From Desmodus rotundus (Eukaryota; Chordata; Mammalia; Chiroptera; Phyllostomidae): a DNA stretch of 64,000 bases. The DNA is taken from positions 168,293,220-168,357,219 of the forward strand of contig NC_071390.1 of NCBI RefSeq assembly GCF_022682495.2. Reading direction: 5' to 3'. Positions 46,797 through 59,106 of the stretch are shown piece by piece. A program made the position numbers and the translations under genes. The notes beneath the pieces are model-generated. The model did not search any database. It was not told where the DNA came from and saw nothing but the letters and a program-made list of their open reading frames with translations. The first letter of the stretch is position 1. The number at the start of each line of letters is the position of its first letter.

Positions 46797-47730
46797 AATG
46801 TATTTTGTGTAAAATCCTTGGCACATAATAGTTGTTTAATAGATGGTACCTTCCTTTTCCACTCTTACTAAAAAAGTGATTTATTGTTGTGGTAACACCA
46901 AAGGCACATGTAAAATAAGCCTTATTTCTGCCCTACAGCCTATCTCCCTGACCTCTGGGTGATAAAGACCTAAATAATCTGATTCTACTTGCTGAACTGC
47001 ATGTTCTCTGTGTTATTTTTCTTTGGCCCAGGCCCTTCTGCACTTGACCAGAAGCCACAGCATTTTTAAATGTCCCTTCTCTGTCATTAATCATGCTGGT
47101 TTCTTGGGTTCTGGGTATGCTCGTGTGTCCAATTATATTGGGATGTTTGCTTTCCCCATGCCAGCAGAAAGGACGTCTCTGCGTTTGCTCTCACTGTTGG
47201 ATCTCCAGCCCGTAACAGTGTCTCTCCTGGTAGTTATCATTTTGCCAGTCAGGACTTAATGGTGCTCTCAACCGAAATCAAAGATATCCAGGCCCGTTTG
47301 ACTCCCCCATTCTTCAAATGGAAAGGTCCTGGCATCACTGATTTTCTTTCAGATTTGGCAGAGCAATAGTCTAAGATTGAGGCAGGGAATTGCTTGTCCT
47401 ACTGGAACTTTAGAAAAGTGGGCAATTTGGGAAAGTTTCTGACCAATCTCACCATTTCTCTGCCTTGTCAAGACCCGGGATTCAGTCTCTGTGGTCCAGG
47501 CCCTTGATGAGAGAGTCTGATATTGAAAGTACCGAGGAAGAAGGCAGGAGCCAAATGACTGAGAGAAACCAACATTCACTGTGTATATATGGTGTACATG
47601 GCCATATATACAATGCCGAGATAGGTCAGAAGCACCGAAGTAACACTGAAAGCAATAGAGAGTAATAACGCCTGGCAGCTTTAACACAATGCTGGTTCAG
47701 AAATCTCCTAACATTATACCTCTTAATGTC
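46797..47730. other. Unassigned DNA
   Basis: Parts of 46900-47250 may be further L2. An 11-bp perfect inverted repeat (TGTATATATGG at 47582-47592, CCATATATACA at 47602-47612) with a 9-nt loop lies near the right. Overlapping opposed frames at 47349-47687 are not convincing genes. Confidence 0.4.
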
Positions 47731-48102
47731 TGCTATGGACTGAATGTTTGTGTTCCTCTGCACCCCCTGCCCCCCCCCCAAAAAAAATCCTATGTTGAAA
47801 CGTATATCTGAAAGTGATGGTATTAGGATGTGGGGCCTTTGGGTGGTGATTAGGTCAGGAGGGCAAAGCCCTCAGCAATGGGAATAGTGCCCTCATGGAG
47901 GCAGACCATCCCACTATGTGATGTTAGAGTGAGAAGACAGCCATCTAGGAGCCAGGAAGCCTGTTCTCACCAGGCAGTGAATCTCCCAGAACCTTGATCT
48001 TGGGCATGCCAACCTCCAGAACTGAGAGAAATAAATGTTTCTTATTTATAAGCCCCCCAGTTTATGGTATTTTTGGTCTAGCAGCCTGAATAAACTAAGA
48101 CA
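47731..48102 (+). mobile_element. MaLR-type solo LTR (MLT1-like), near full length
   Basis: It starts TGCTATGGACTGAATGTTTG, continues 'gtggggcctttgggtggtga' and 'ttaggtcaggagggcaaagc', then 'aggaagcctgttctcaccag', 'ccttgatcttgggcatgcca' and 'cctccagaactgagagaaat', and ends 'gcctgaataaactaagaca'. Both TG and CA termini are present. Internal retroviral sequence is absent on both sides. Confidence 0.82.
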
Positions 48103-48689
48103 AGCACTTCCTTTTTCTTGACTTTGCCTGGAATAGTGGTGCCCAGACTTTAGACATTCTGATATACTGTCCTCACTGCTTAGGTCCTATCTGAGTACCG
48201 CCTTACTATCATTTATCTATTTTTTCTAAAATCAACTTATTTATTTAAATTGTCAATTTATTGTAAAAGAAAATGGTATGTTGTTTATAAAACCATTTTC
48301 TTTGGTCACAGAAAGTAGCTATTAATTAAAAATTATTGTTTGTCCCCTAAAATTGCCTCCTATGTCACCAGCGGCCTGAGATCCTACCTTACTTTGGGAA
48401 AGACTGAAGTCAAATCTTTAACTTTAAACCCAGACCATTTGAATGACAGATTTGGGCTCTTATTTCTTGTTTGACTTTATTATGATCCTGGATCACCCAG
48501 TGGGTCTAAGCCCCAAATTGTCTCTGTCCCCTTCTATTTGCCTTCTATCTCTGTCACTGCAAAAGCTACCTGCTCCCCGCCGGGGTTTCATCTTCCTCAC
48601 TTCCTTCTTGAAGATTAATATTTCAACCCAAACTAGGCATCTCTAGATCTTCCCACTTAGCATATGGAAGCTACAAAGGGATAGGGTGG
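48103..48689. other. Unassigned DNA
   Basis: No recognised feature. A short G-run lies at about 48687-48697. Confidence 0.4.
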
Positions 48690-48835
48690 GGGGGGGGAAA
48701 GCAATCATTAAAAAATGTCAACCATGAACCAAATGCAGTTCTAGATACTTTGTGAAGCTGAACCCATTTAGTATTTTCAAACCAATTATTGTAGTCCCCA
48801 CTTTTTATGTAAGTAACATGCACTAAAGAGAATGT
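48690..48835 (-). repeat. MIR-like SINE fragment
   Basis: 'ccaaatgcagttctagatac' then 'gtattttcaaaccaattatt' and 'gtagtccccactttttatgt' resembles the reversed 3' part of MIR. Confidence 0.45.
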
Positions 48836-49499
48836 AGAAATTTTGCAAAGATGATGCATGGGTAAAGCTGAGAGGTAAACCAAGTTATATGTGACAGTAA
48901 AGTATGTGCTTCTTCCAGTAAAAATCCTAAAGAACAAAGTCCATTGATGTTTAAAGATATGATGTGCAGGGTTGATAATCCCTCTTACACTGAAAAAAAA
49001 CTCAATCATTTTTGTGATTCAAATAGCTACCAAATATATATGTTTCTGATTCAAGTTGCACTTAAGGTGTGAAAAGACTGTTTTCAAAGAGCCATTTAAT
49101 GTTCAAGAGCCTTATAAATAGGATCAGGCGAGTCAAGGTAGCTAACTGAGAAGATCTATTTCTCGTTTCAGTCTTAAATGTGCTGAAGTGATATCCAATT
49201 CATAATGCTACCATTGATATGCCCAGAGGGTAGAATCCTGTGACTACTTAATCTCAGGTTCCCTCGGAGCAGAGGACTGCATAATCTTTCACTGTGTGAG
49301 GGCATCATCATTCATTGGAGCATTTCTCTCTCTTTGGATATTTAAGTTGACTTCATTTCTTTGTTTATATGAATAATTGTATTATTATTAGTTTTAAAGT
49401 TCAGTTTGATATGCAAGAAGAATATTTCATTTTTAAATTGACTTCTACTATAGTTTCTGAGTTTAAAAGTGAGTATGGATGTATAACAGATGTTAAATT
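48836..49499. other. Unassigned AT-rich DNA
   Basis: No recognised feature. Confidence 0.4.
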
Positions 49500-49640
49500 G
49501 TTAATATTTTTTTAGTTTGCCTGTATTCTGCCTGTGTCTATTTGTATGGTTGCCTTTCCCTCACTGACTTGCAAGTTCCATGAAGACAGAGACTGTGTTT
49601 GTGCCGTACAACCCCATCTTCTCAGAGGCCAGAATGGTAC
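49500..49640 (+). repeat. L2 LINE 3' fragment
   Basis: 'gacttgcaagttccatgaag' and 'acagagactgtgtttgtgcc', then 'ggccagaatggtaccagcca'-type sequence follow the L2 end pattern. The two opposed ORFs of 72-107 codons at 49561-49903 overlap it and are considered spurious. Confidence 0.55.
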
Positions 49641-50329
49641 CAGCCACAAAAACAGGAAAGATTAAGCAAGAAAGCTCCCTAATGCATTCTGTAGGAATCG
49701 TGTCAATGATGTTAATAAGAATTTTCCTTAGAATGAAAACTTTACACCAGCTAGCACAAAATTTCCATTTCAAGTACATTTTTCCTGGTCAGGCAGATCA
49801 TCCTGAGTCTAGATTATATGATCTCTTAGTGTCACATATATCTTCCATAGCAGATGTGGTCAGCATACCTACTTTCTCACTGAAAACTTTAACTGAACTA
49901 TAGAAAAACACAGATGTTCAAAATTCCTCCTTGGGGCCTTTACCTTTTAAATGACCACATTCTGTACAGAAATGAGGAATGGGCAAGTGAATAAGTATTT
50001 GTTTAAAAACACGAAAAGTCCCAATTGCAGAAATTATTTATGAGTATGAGGGAGAGACAACTTAATAATAAGAAATTGTTACATAGGTCAAACTTTTACC
50101 AAAAAAAAAGAAAAGAAAAGAAAAAAGGAAAGAATGTATAATGTTTGCATTGCAATAGAACTGCTAAAATTTTCAGGTTTGAAAGGTTTACTAAAAACCC
50201 AATTTAAATTCTTAAACACACATGAATGCACTCCCTGCTGTACACACAATAAATTCAATACAACTTGTTTTACCCTCGGAGACAATCTGCTGAGTTATAA
50301 GGTGGCTTTCTTCTCGCTCTTACTATAGA
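49641..50329. other. Unassigned DNA with A/G-rich tract
   Basis: A purine tract of AAAAG-type units lies at about 50099-50133. Otherwise nothing was recognised. Confidence 0.4.
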
Positions 50330-50525
50330 TCAAGCATTCTGTTCAACAATTACTTAACTCAGTTAATTCTTCAAAGTAGTTATCACTGTTATCCCATTTG
50401 ACAGATGTGAAAAGTGAGACAGAAAGTTTAAATAACGTATTCCAAGACAGAAAGCTCCTAGGAAGAAGCAGGATTTCAAGCGAAGCAGGCGAGCTCAGAG
50501 CATGCATCCTTAACCAGTAAACGTA
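50330..50525 (-). repeat. MIR SINE, reverse orientation
   Basis: 'gttaattcttcaaagtagtt', 'cccatttgacagatgtgaaa' and 'aggatttcaagcgaagcagg' are reversed MIR. Confidence 0.68.
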
Positions 50526-50604
50526 ATTCTACAAGCCAAGGGTTCTAATCTTTTGACATATGCAGGTCTGGTTTCCCTGCTTAGAATAACAGTTTACAAT
50601 TTTT

Positions 50605-50850
50605 AGTGTTAAATATGTCCTGGGCACTGATCTAAGTGATTTGTTACACATACTAAGTCATTTAAGCTTCAAAACAACCTCGTATGGAACACACTTATTA
50701 CGATCATTTCCCTTTTGCAAAGGAAGAACCATGACAAACTGTGGTCAAGTAAATAGATTTAAGTTATATGTTTATAAAAGGTAAATCTAGACTTTGAGCA
50801 AGACACAGAGGGGCTGAAACTTACTCTTAACCCCTCTGCGCCTTCTATTT
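50605..50850 (-). repeat. MIR SINE, reverse orientation
   Basis: 'gtcctgggcactgatctaag', 'agtcatttaagcttcaaaac' and 'gtggtcaagtaaatagattt', with 'actcttaacccctctgcgcc' at the end. A second MIR in the same orientation lies about 80 bp after the previous one. Confidence 0.68.
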
Positions 50851-50960
50851 TTCTTTCCCCTCCCAATCCTTCTCACTTTGACACTATTCCTCCTCCTCCT
50901 CCTCCAAATCTTTCCTGCCCCTCCTCTCCATACGTCCCTCTCTCTCCCTCTTCAATCAAA
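50851..50960. repeat. C/T-rich tract
   Basis: A run of TCC/CTC units including CTCCTCCTCCTCCTCC. Low-complexity polypyrimidine sequence. Confidence 0.7.
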
Positions 50961-51479
50961 ACATCATACCCACACATTGTCTTCCAAACCTTTCATTTTT
51001 GCCAACAAATACGAAGACATGTTATACTTGAATAGGATAGCTTAATATTGTAGAGAGGTCATTTTTTTTCTAAATTAATTTGTGAATCCAAGCAGTCCAG
51101 ATGAAATCTTAATACATCATTGAAACAAAATTGAGAATCCAGATACCAACTTAAATATATTTTGAAATTCAGTGTATGATATGGATGTTATTTTATATCA
51201 CTAGGGAAAATAAAAAATAATTAAAAATTTCAGAGGGAAAACTAGCTAAGCATCTAAAACATTGAGTTTATAAGCAATTTCTTACAATAAAATGGATTCT
51301 GGAGTGATCAAATATTTAAATAAAATACGTTAGCATGACACATTGGGATGAAAACAAGGGTTTCATGGTTTATCATCTTGAAGCATAGAAGACATTTCTA
51401 AACATGACACAAAACCTGAAAAGCATTTTTTAAAAAGCCAAGTTCAAATCCATAGTATCTTTAAAGTTCCAGTGTGTTA

Positions 51480-51655
51480 AAACTGAACAGAACAAAATAC
51501 TTAGTGTTGGTAAGTATGTGAGGAAATAAACATCCGTATGCATTTTGGAGAGGAGCATAAACTGATATAAATTTGAGGAGCCGAGTTTGACAATTATGCC
51601 GAGATTTTAAAAGTTTATACTCTTTGATCCAGTAATTCTACTTAGTTTATGCAAA
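51480..51655 (+). repeat. Old L1 (L1M-type) fragment
   Basis: 'gtgttggtaagtatgtgagg', 'cccgtatgcattttggagag'-like text and 'ctctttgatccagtaattct' follow the late ORF2 region of L1 ('...tgttggcaaggatgtgga...gacccagcaattcc...'). Confidence 0.55.
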
Positions 51656-51775
51656 CAGTGTTTATTAAAGATCTAATATGTACCTGGCATTGTGATAGGT
51701 TCTGTCAAAAATAAGTGAATATAAGAAATATGGTCCCTGCCTTCTTGGACTCAAAATATTTTCTTAAGGGATGAG
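51656..51775 (-). repeat. L2-like fragment
   Basis: 'gtgtttattaaagatctaat', 'gtacctggcattgtgatagg' and 'tggtccctgccttcttggac' read as a reversed L2-type end inserted between two L1-like pieces. Confidence 0.5.
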
Positions 51776-51989
51776 GCAAATTTTTTCATCATGGCATCGA
51801 AGTTTAAGGTTCCAAGTCCCTCATTTGCATGATTCCATTTCAAAACCTTATATACGCTTATGCTTATATTTAAAGTTTACTTCTTAAAGATGGCATGTTA
51901 AATCCCAAAACCTGTTTCTGGCCCTGCTTAGAATAAAATCAAACTAATTTAAAAAATTGTGCACTTACAGATTTTTCTTCATTGTAGTT

Positions 51990-52450
51990 ATGCTTATGGT
52001 GGAAAAAAAGAATCTATAATCTAAATAAAATATTAATAAAATATCAAATACTTACATAGTTCTTCATCAATAGGCAATGCATTAAAGAAATCGTTGCATA
52101 GCCATACAAGATAATTTTACAGAATCAACATGGCAAAATAAATCTCTATTAATAGACATGAAAATATGTCCATTATATTGTTAAGTGAAATAGTAGGTAT
52201 CAATATAGCATTGACTGTATGATTTATTTATGTAGAAAATTCTCTATATTTGTTTATATTTCTGTCTATTTCTATGTTTACCTCTGGTTAGATCCATATC
52301 TAATCTATGTTTATGGTCTCCATTTGCATAGTTACCTGGAAGAATGTTCTTCAAAATGATAACATTGTTTATTTCTGGGTCAATATAATTTGGGGTGATT
52401 TAAAAATTTTTCCTTATTCATAATTTTATGCATTGCATGGGTTTTAACCA
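51990..52450 (+). repeat. Old L1 (L1M-type) 3' end
   Basis: 'cttcatcaataggcaatgca', 'gttgcatagccatacaagat', 'ccattatattgttaagtgaa' and 'gcattgactgtatgatttat' follow the order of L1 3' sequence and probably continue the piece at 51480. Confidence 0.5.
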
Positions 52451-53634
52451 GTGAAAATGTTTTGCTCATTGACAAAAATTATGTTGCTTTTGAATAGAAA
52501 ATATATAGCAGAGATATGAATAAAACTTTTTATAAATCACTATGTATGATCTAATTAATGCTCATTCATAGTCTGAAATACTATACATCATAGAGTTAAT
52601 ATCTATGTAATAGGGTCATAGTCAACTTTAAAAATATTTTCTTATTTACTCTCATTTTTCAATTTTTTCTCAATGTGCATGTTATGCTCATGTATGAAAT
52701 GGTAATATTGACCTATCAAAAAAGTCAGACATGTATATTCCATGTATTAAGTAATAATTTTTGATTTGAAATTTCATTAAATATATATTTATGATTCTTC
52801 AAACATAGCTTTAGTATTACTTCTGTTGTTATATGTGCTTCTCAAACCCCACCTATCCCCATACCTGACCTCTCACTTCTTCATCCTTACCACCAATGTC
52901 TGCATCTTTGAATTTTTCTCCATCCTGCATTTCTTCTACAGATTCTAGGGTTTAAACTCATCGTCACTAATTCTATAGTGTTAATTCTGCTCTTTACTGC
53001 TTTTAATGCAGATTTCTATTCTATTATTGCATTTTTAATCTCCTTATAATCTTTGTCATGTCAAACTCCTGTTTTTATTTCTACCTGCCTCTCAGCCAAC
53101 TCCCTTCTTATCTCAACTTATTTTCATATAATCTCATCTTTCATCTCTTTATTCAGAAACTGTAGTTTTCACTTCTATTTAGATTACAAAGCAGACAATT
53201 TCTGCAATTTCTGTTTCCTTTAGTGACTTTTAAACTGTTCTTTCTCTGCAGTTTGATTGCTTTTTCCTCTTTTTAATGTGCAAAATATTTTCACTGGAGC
53301 CATTTAGTTTTCTGTTTTCAGCATTGTCATTTTTACAGAGGGGTATCTATTGATGGTTGATGGAGGACTATATCGTTCCCTTCTACTCAGTCCTGGATTA
53401 CTGTTAAAGTCCTCTGCTCAGATCTTAAGCAAGAAGGTTGGTTGATATTCATGGCTCAATGCCCCATTTATGGTATCTAATAGTGATTTTATTCAATGGT
53501 GTAATTGGTCTTAGGAGGGACTTCCCATTCCTGAGGTATTGTAGACTTGCTGTAAGGAGACAGTATATTGTAGTGATTAGTGTATTAGTTATATACATTA
53601 ATTGTGTTTTCTAATTCTGGATTTACCAATTTTT
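52451..53634. other. Unassigned AT- and pyrimidine-rich DNA
   Basis: No named repeat. Pyrimidine-rich parts at 52840-53270 could be an old reversed L1. No coding signal. Confidence 0.4.
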
Positions 53635-53824
53635 TATGGCTTTCACTTTTTTATTTTTTGATTTTTTTGAGAGAGACAGAGAGAGAGAGAGGGAAACATT
53701 GATTTGTTGTTCCACTTATTTATGCATTTATTGGTTGATTCTTGTATGTGTCCTGACCAGAGATCGAACTCACAACCTTGGCATATTGGGATGACACTAA
53801 ATCAACTGAGTTCTAGCCAGGACT
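53635..53824 (-). mobile_element. Ves SINE, minus strand, older copy
   Basis: The right edge reads 'gttctagccagga' and the body has 'gaccagagatcgaactcaca', both reversed SINE head. To the left are a GA-rich segment, 'gggaaacattgatttgttgt' and a T-rich tail. TGGATTTACCAATTTTT (53618-53634) and TGGATTTATCAATTATT (53825-53841) agree at 15 of 17 and are the target-site duplications. It is more diverged than the copy at 7085. Confidence 0.85.
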
Positions 53825-53944
53825 TGGATTTATCAATTATTAAAAGAGTCCTTTAACTGCTTCATGACACATTTTATCTGAGAAATGAACACTATAATAA
53901 CACATACCTCACTGTGTCTTATGAGGATTTTTACCGATATCAGA

Positions 53945-54125
53945 CCTACATTGGACTGAAGTACTTCAAACATATCAACTCACAGAATCCTCCCCTCTAT
54001 TTTTATTCTCATGATACAGGTGAAGAAATTGAGACAATGATATCTTAAGTAACTTGCCCAAGGTCTCATAGCTTTTAATATGCAGAACTAATATTAGAAT
54101 CTAGGTATTAGAATGGTTTCCAGTG
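53945..54125 (-). repeat. MIR SINE, reverse orientation
   Basis: 'cagaatcctcccctctattt', 'gatacaggtgaagaaattga' and 'taacttgcccaaggtctcat' are a clear reversed MIR core. Confidence 0.72.
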
Positions 54126-56307
54126 AGTGGTTTGTATTTAGCATCTGAAAAATGTTTGCTCTTATTATTACCAGGAGGAAAATTTATTTATGGGTAATTG
54201 AAAATAGTGGTTCTTCCCTTTCCTGAAACAATAAAAGCAAAGCTCTGCATTCTACTTACATGCTTTTTTCTTCTTTTTCCATTGTATTCTAAGATGAAAA
54301 TTGGCCATAGCTTACCTCCTCTCCCTCAGGGTGTATAGAATTCCTGAACATTTTAATCCCTGAAAATGTTTAGAAGATGCCTAAACTGGGGAATCTGAGG
54401 TGGAATGTGTATGTATTTGTGCATGTGTGTAATTCTTTTCATCTGCACGTGTGTACCCACACACGGCTGCTTTGGACCCTGTCCCCTGCTCTGTGTGATA
54501 GAGCTGTGGCTCTACAGTCTTTCTGTGGTTGGCCATTGTCACACACTTTGCTTTTGAGCCAAGGCATAGAAAGTGTGTTGGTGTGCCTCTGCATTGTCCT
54601 TCACGTTAGCAGTTCGGAGCTCCTGCAACTGATAAGGTATGTGTTAATGTCACCTGACAATTGTGTTTATCTTTTCCACTCCATGAATATTATAATTAGA
54701 GGAAATTCCTCTAAGATTCTGCCAGTAGATTAGTTGTCAATCTTAGTTTCTTGGCTTATTGTGCACTCTCATCTCTTTCTGCATTTTCCTAGATATTTTG
54801 TGAGAAAAGTCACAAAATCTATGATGTGGAATGCTCTTCCATCACTTTTTTAAGCTGCTCTCTCCTTAGTTCCGTCCTTACTTCCCAACTGTGCATGGGT
54901 GCGGGTGCGAGCACACATACACACACGGAGGACTGGAACATATATTAATGACAATACTATAGCAACAGAGAAAGTAATGTTAACATTACACAAGAGAAAG
55001 GATAGAGTAGCTTTCTTCTTGCTCTGTGCCCCTTCTCTGTAATGGCAGGAGGTACTAAGTCAAAACTGATGTAGGTGCAGACAGATCAGCAGGAATGGCA
55101 GTTAAAGAATTTCAGCAAATTTCCCTTCATTGCCAGAATTGTCAGCAAAAAAGTAAGATATGAGGCCATTTGCATAGAGTGAGAGAGGTAAGACTGGGCT
55201 TGAGCTATGAGAGACCTGGCAAAAAAAATTGTAAAAGCCACTGTTTCCAATGGCGATGAGCTATTGTTTTGTTCAGATAAGGATCTGTGCATTGGAACAG
55301 ACAAAAATAGTGGTGGCCTAAACAAGAAAGAAATGTTTGTCCCCTTCATGGAATAATCTTGGCATAAGCAACACAGACTTATTTAGTGACTCCATAGTCT
55401 TGGGAAACTACACTCTTCTGTTTACCGCTCCGTGTTTTGTCCTAACCTACATCATCCAAGACTACTTCCCACTATGTCCACATTTCAGGAAGAGAAGGGA
55501 GGATGAAGGGCAGAAGGAAAGCTCATCTGCTGCCTTTAAGGCGACTCAAAGGAACTTGAACACATCACTTCCTCTACATTTCATTACAGAAAGCTCAGCA
55601 TGGTCACACCCAGCTGCAAAGGATGCTGGAACTGTGGTCTTCAGCTGGGCAGTCATATGCACAATCAAACCAAGGGGTTCCTTTATTAAGTAGGAAGGCA
55701 AGCTTGCAAATTGGAGGCGAAAACAACATTCTATGCCATAGTCGATAGGAGCCATATGTTTAGGGGGTTAAGTGAGCCAAGTTTGCTTTTGGAAGTCTTT
55801 GTCTTCCTTCCCATTTGCCTTCACTCCAGTGTTTTCATGATTTTCCTCAAATGTTTAGGGACTTTTACTGCTATATAGGGCAAGGAAATTGTATTTATTC
55901 CACCTTCCCCTGTATGCTACACTTTCAGGTGGACAACTGACCTCTGCTTGGACATTTCCAAAGCAAAAACTCAGGACTTCATTGGACTGTTGGATAATTG
56001 TAATTTTTAGAATTTTTTTTTCAATTAACTGATGATGTTGTTATAAAAATATGGCGGATAAAGCCCATTGCATTTTCAATACTTACTCCCCCATTCTTCG
56101 TTACTAACAAACTCCAATTTGTCCAGGTAGTACCTGGGGTCCTTTGATTACTTAGGATTTAGTCTCTTACCCCAGAATTCATCATGACTGATGTAGTGTA
56201 GTCATCATAACATTTCCGTTGTCAGTCATGTTGCCCAGTTCTGGACAATGAGACAGCAGAAGAAATCAAGGACTGGCGACTAGAGATTTTTTTCCCACAA
56301 TAATAAA
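54126..56307. other. About 2.2 kb without assigned feature
   Basis: Two plus-strand frames of 118 codons (54377-54733 and 55337-55693) show no recognisable domain; the second overlaps an opposed frame. No repeat landmark was recognised. Probably noncoding. Confidence 0.35.
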
Positions 56308-56324
56308 ACACACACACACACACA
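56308..56324. repeat. (AC)8 microsatellite
   Basis: An uninterrupted AC dinucleotide run. Confidence 0.9.
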
Positions 56325-56799
56325 TTATACTGGCAATATTCATTTAAAAATGCAGAATGTCTTTAAAACTGTGGAGAAAGAAGGCAGAATCAGCTCCTGG
56401 CTTAGGCAGGTTGCATACCACCTACACTGATGCTTTATAGTTAGCAGTTTCAATTGACTGCAGCAATTTGAATTGGAACTCAGCTAGAGACAGAGAAATT
56501 GAAGAGTCAGTGCCTGGAGACAGGTCGCACACTGAGCTAGCTGTGCTGAAGAGACACATTCTGGACCTAGTTGCACAGTGGTTCTGAAGGAAGTAGAGAG
56601 GGTTAGGAGGACCAGGCAGTTACTGCAGAGAAGACATGGCAGAAACAGGATGGGAAATAAGAGCCCATGTAGAAGAGAGAGTTGGGCAGTAGATAGATAA
56701 TTCTTGCTAGGTGCCTCACAAAGTGACTGGAAGAGTTTGGCTGTTGGGTTTGTGAAATTCAAAAGTGAGATCATAGCCTTTAAGAGGCATTTTTAGACC

Positions 56800-56822
56800 A
56801 ATGAATGAATGAATGAATGAAT
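56800..56822. repeat. (ATGA)5 microsatellite
   Basis: Five to six ATGA units in a row. Confidence 0.9.
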
Positions 56823-58239
56823 CAAGAGCAACCAGTAAATCTGAGGGGACAAGTATAATAGATAGAACCTGCAGAAGGAATGTAGGTAACAGAGAAGTAT
56901 TCTGGGATATAATTTTGGGAACTGAAGTGTCAAGAAAGGACATGACAAATCTAAACTAGAGTGTGGAGGCAGAACTTTTGGAAAGTTCAGTATTTCCTTA
57001 TGTATTAGGAAATACTGACATGGAAACATCCCCTCACTATTCACCTCCACTCATTGATTGCCTCTTGCAGTGCCTCTTGTTTCTTGATACACAACATTAT
57101 TCGCCTTTGCTGCTGCCTTTTAGGTTAGGGCTTTTGCTGGATTCTCAGCACTGTCTAAGCACGTTGCCTCTAGTAGTCTTTAACTTTCTGTTTTGGGTTT
57201 TTTGTTTGTTTGTTTTGCACCCTGCAATTTAATCCTAACCTGGACATGGTTTTGGGTAGCTGGCACCTTGCCTTAGTTAGCCTCGAACCCAGTCTGGTTG
57301 GGATTTGATAAAGGGTCAGGCAGATTAGGTTATCAAGTGTGGTTGTCCTGGCTGGGCCACTTTGCCCAAACTGGGGATGGTCTGTAAAAGTCAGTTTCAC
57401 AGGTAGAGAGGTAGGGAAGACTCTTTCACATAGAAAGTGATGTTCCTTGCTTGAATGGTGGGAAAATAAGCAGGTACAGGCTGTTCACTAAGCAGGGTTA
57501 GAACGACTGGCTTCCTACTGCTCCTACCAACATGCTGAGGGGTAGTGGTAGCTTGGTTGAGATCCCACCCTTGGTTGGCCATTTTTAGCAAGAGAGAGAG
57601 TGAAATGTTTTCTTTCCCTTATTGTATTATTTGGGACAATACCAGAGGCCTGATACTACACTTGGCAGCTAGTCGTATCATCCTGTCTTGTTCTACATGT
57701 CAAGCAAGTTTGAAACTGTCACCAGCATCCTGACCAATTCACCCTGCCTTGTATTTCTTGGCCTCAGACATCTGGAGAGTTGAGGCCCTGCCATCAGATC
57801 TCAAATTTTCATTCCCTCTAAGTTCCAGCAACCCATGTCCCTGGTTCAAAGGAAAAGATATTGGATATATGATCATCCCATCTCTGAACTCCCAATTCTC
57901 AGTCACATTTCATTTTCTCCTTCAAAAATGATTAGGTGCTCTGCTGGAGATGGCTCTTGGGCTCTGACCTGGGCTTTTTACCGTGTTATCAGGCTTCACT
58001 CCCTCATCCTTCCTCTATGTCCCCCTTGACATCAATAAGCTAGCTATTCCTGTTGTTTCCCCCAGTATTTTCAATTCTGTTTTTATTCTTTCTATCTCTC
58101 ACCTCCTGTCCCTCCTACGTATGTGTTTCCATTCTCTTAAACTCCTTATATATCCTGTAGGGCATTTACCCCCCAATGGTGCCAGGAAAGAGACAGATAA
58201 CCTATTGCAAGCTTTCTTTTCAAGATTCATAATTACATT
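56823..58239. other. Unassigned DNA
   Basis: A TTTG-rich run lies at about 57196-57217. Many short frames occur on both strands at 56790-58250, all below 90 codons and mutually overlapping. No family was recognised. Confidence 0.35.
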
Positions 58240-58410
58240 TCAATGAAAAAATTATTAATTGCTAAGGTCATAGGGATAAAATGATCAAAAAGACAGTTTC
58301 TGCCCCCAGAAAAGCTCACAGTCCTATGCAATAAAAGCAGAAATACATAAACAAATAATACAGTGCAGTAGGGTAAATACTATAGAAGGGGTATGCCTAA
58401 AACTGTAAGA
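58240..58410 (+). repeat. Dispersed old repeat fragment
   Basis: 'gggataaaatgatcaaaaag', 'acagtttctgcccccagaaa' and 'agctcacagtcctatgcaat' match the start of the unassigned family at 21590. Confidence 0.45.
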
Positions 58411-59054
58411 ATATTCATGATGGGGCAATATATTCTGTCCACAAAGTAAATAAGAGCTATAAACAATGCTAAAATCAACAATTAAATGGTTTTTTTCCTC
58501 CTTATGTACTCAGGAAACTTAATAAAATTTGTAGAATGCTAGAGGTAAGAGTAGTCAATATTTTCTGTGAGAAAACAGACATTGAAAGGCTGAGTGACTT
58601 GCCCCAAATCACTGAGCATGCTAAACAATGCTGGGGTCTTATGTATCAGTCAGGAAAATTAACACTAGCTGCTACAATAGACAAAGTCTCATAATCTCAC
58701 TGACCTAATACAACAAAAGAGGCACCCTCCTCCTTCATTCAAAACTGATGGGTATGCCATTTGCAACAAATAGCCTCCAAAAGCTTTCAAGAGGGGAAAG
58801 AAATGGGTAAAAAAGACATATTAGCCCTTACTGTTTTTCCCTAAAATAAATAGATATCATTTTCTCTCAAGATTCATCGGCATACACAAGTCTTATTGCT
58901 TCAATAAAAAATGCATAATAATACACAATATTATGTGGTCCTAACTATCTTTGCTACACCTGACCTTCCTTGGGAATCTTATCTTTACTACCAATGGGTA
59001 TTCTTCAATGCTGGCTGGTGGTCACAAAGCACAAAGTATATGTTTGATTTGGAT
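58411..59054. other. Unassigned DNA
   Basis: A MIR-like phrase ('ggctgagtgacttgccccaa') at about 58588 suggests a decayed MIR. Otherwise nothing was recognised. Confidence 0.35.
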
Positions 59055-59055
59055 A

Positions 59056-59092
<37 letters not shown>

Positions 59093-59106
59093 ATGGATGG
59101 ATGAAT
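59055..59106. repeat. (GGAT)n microsatellite
   Basis: About twelve GGAT/ATGG units with one substitution (GGAC near 59066). Probably polymorphic. The translated 65-codon frame ending in WMDG repeats is an artefact of it. Confidence 0.95.

Noticed and set aside
54377..54733. 118-codon plus-strand frame as a gene
   Set aside because: No recognisable domain, no supporting splice or promoter context, and a length expected by chance in a window of this size.
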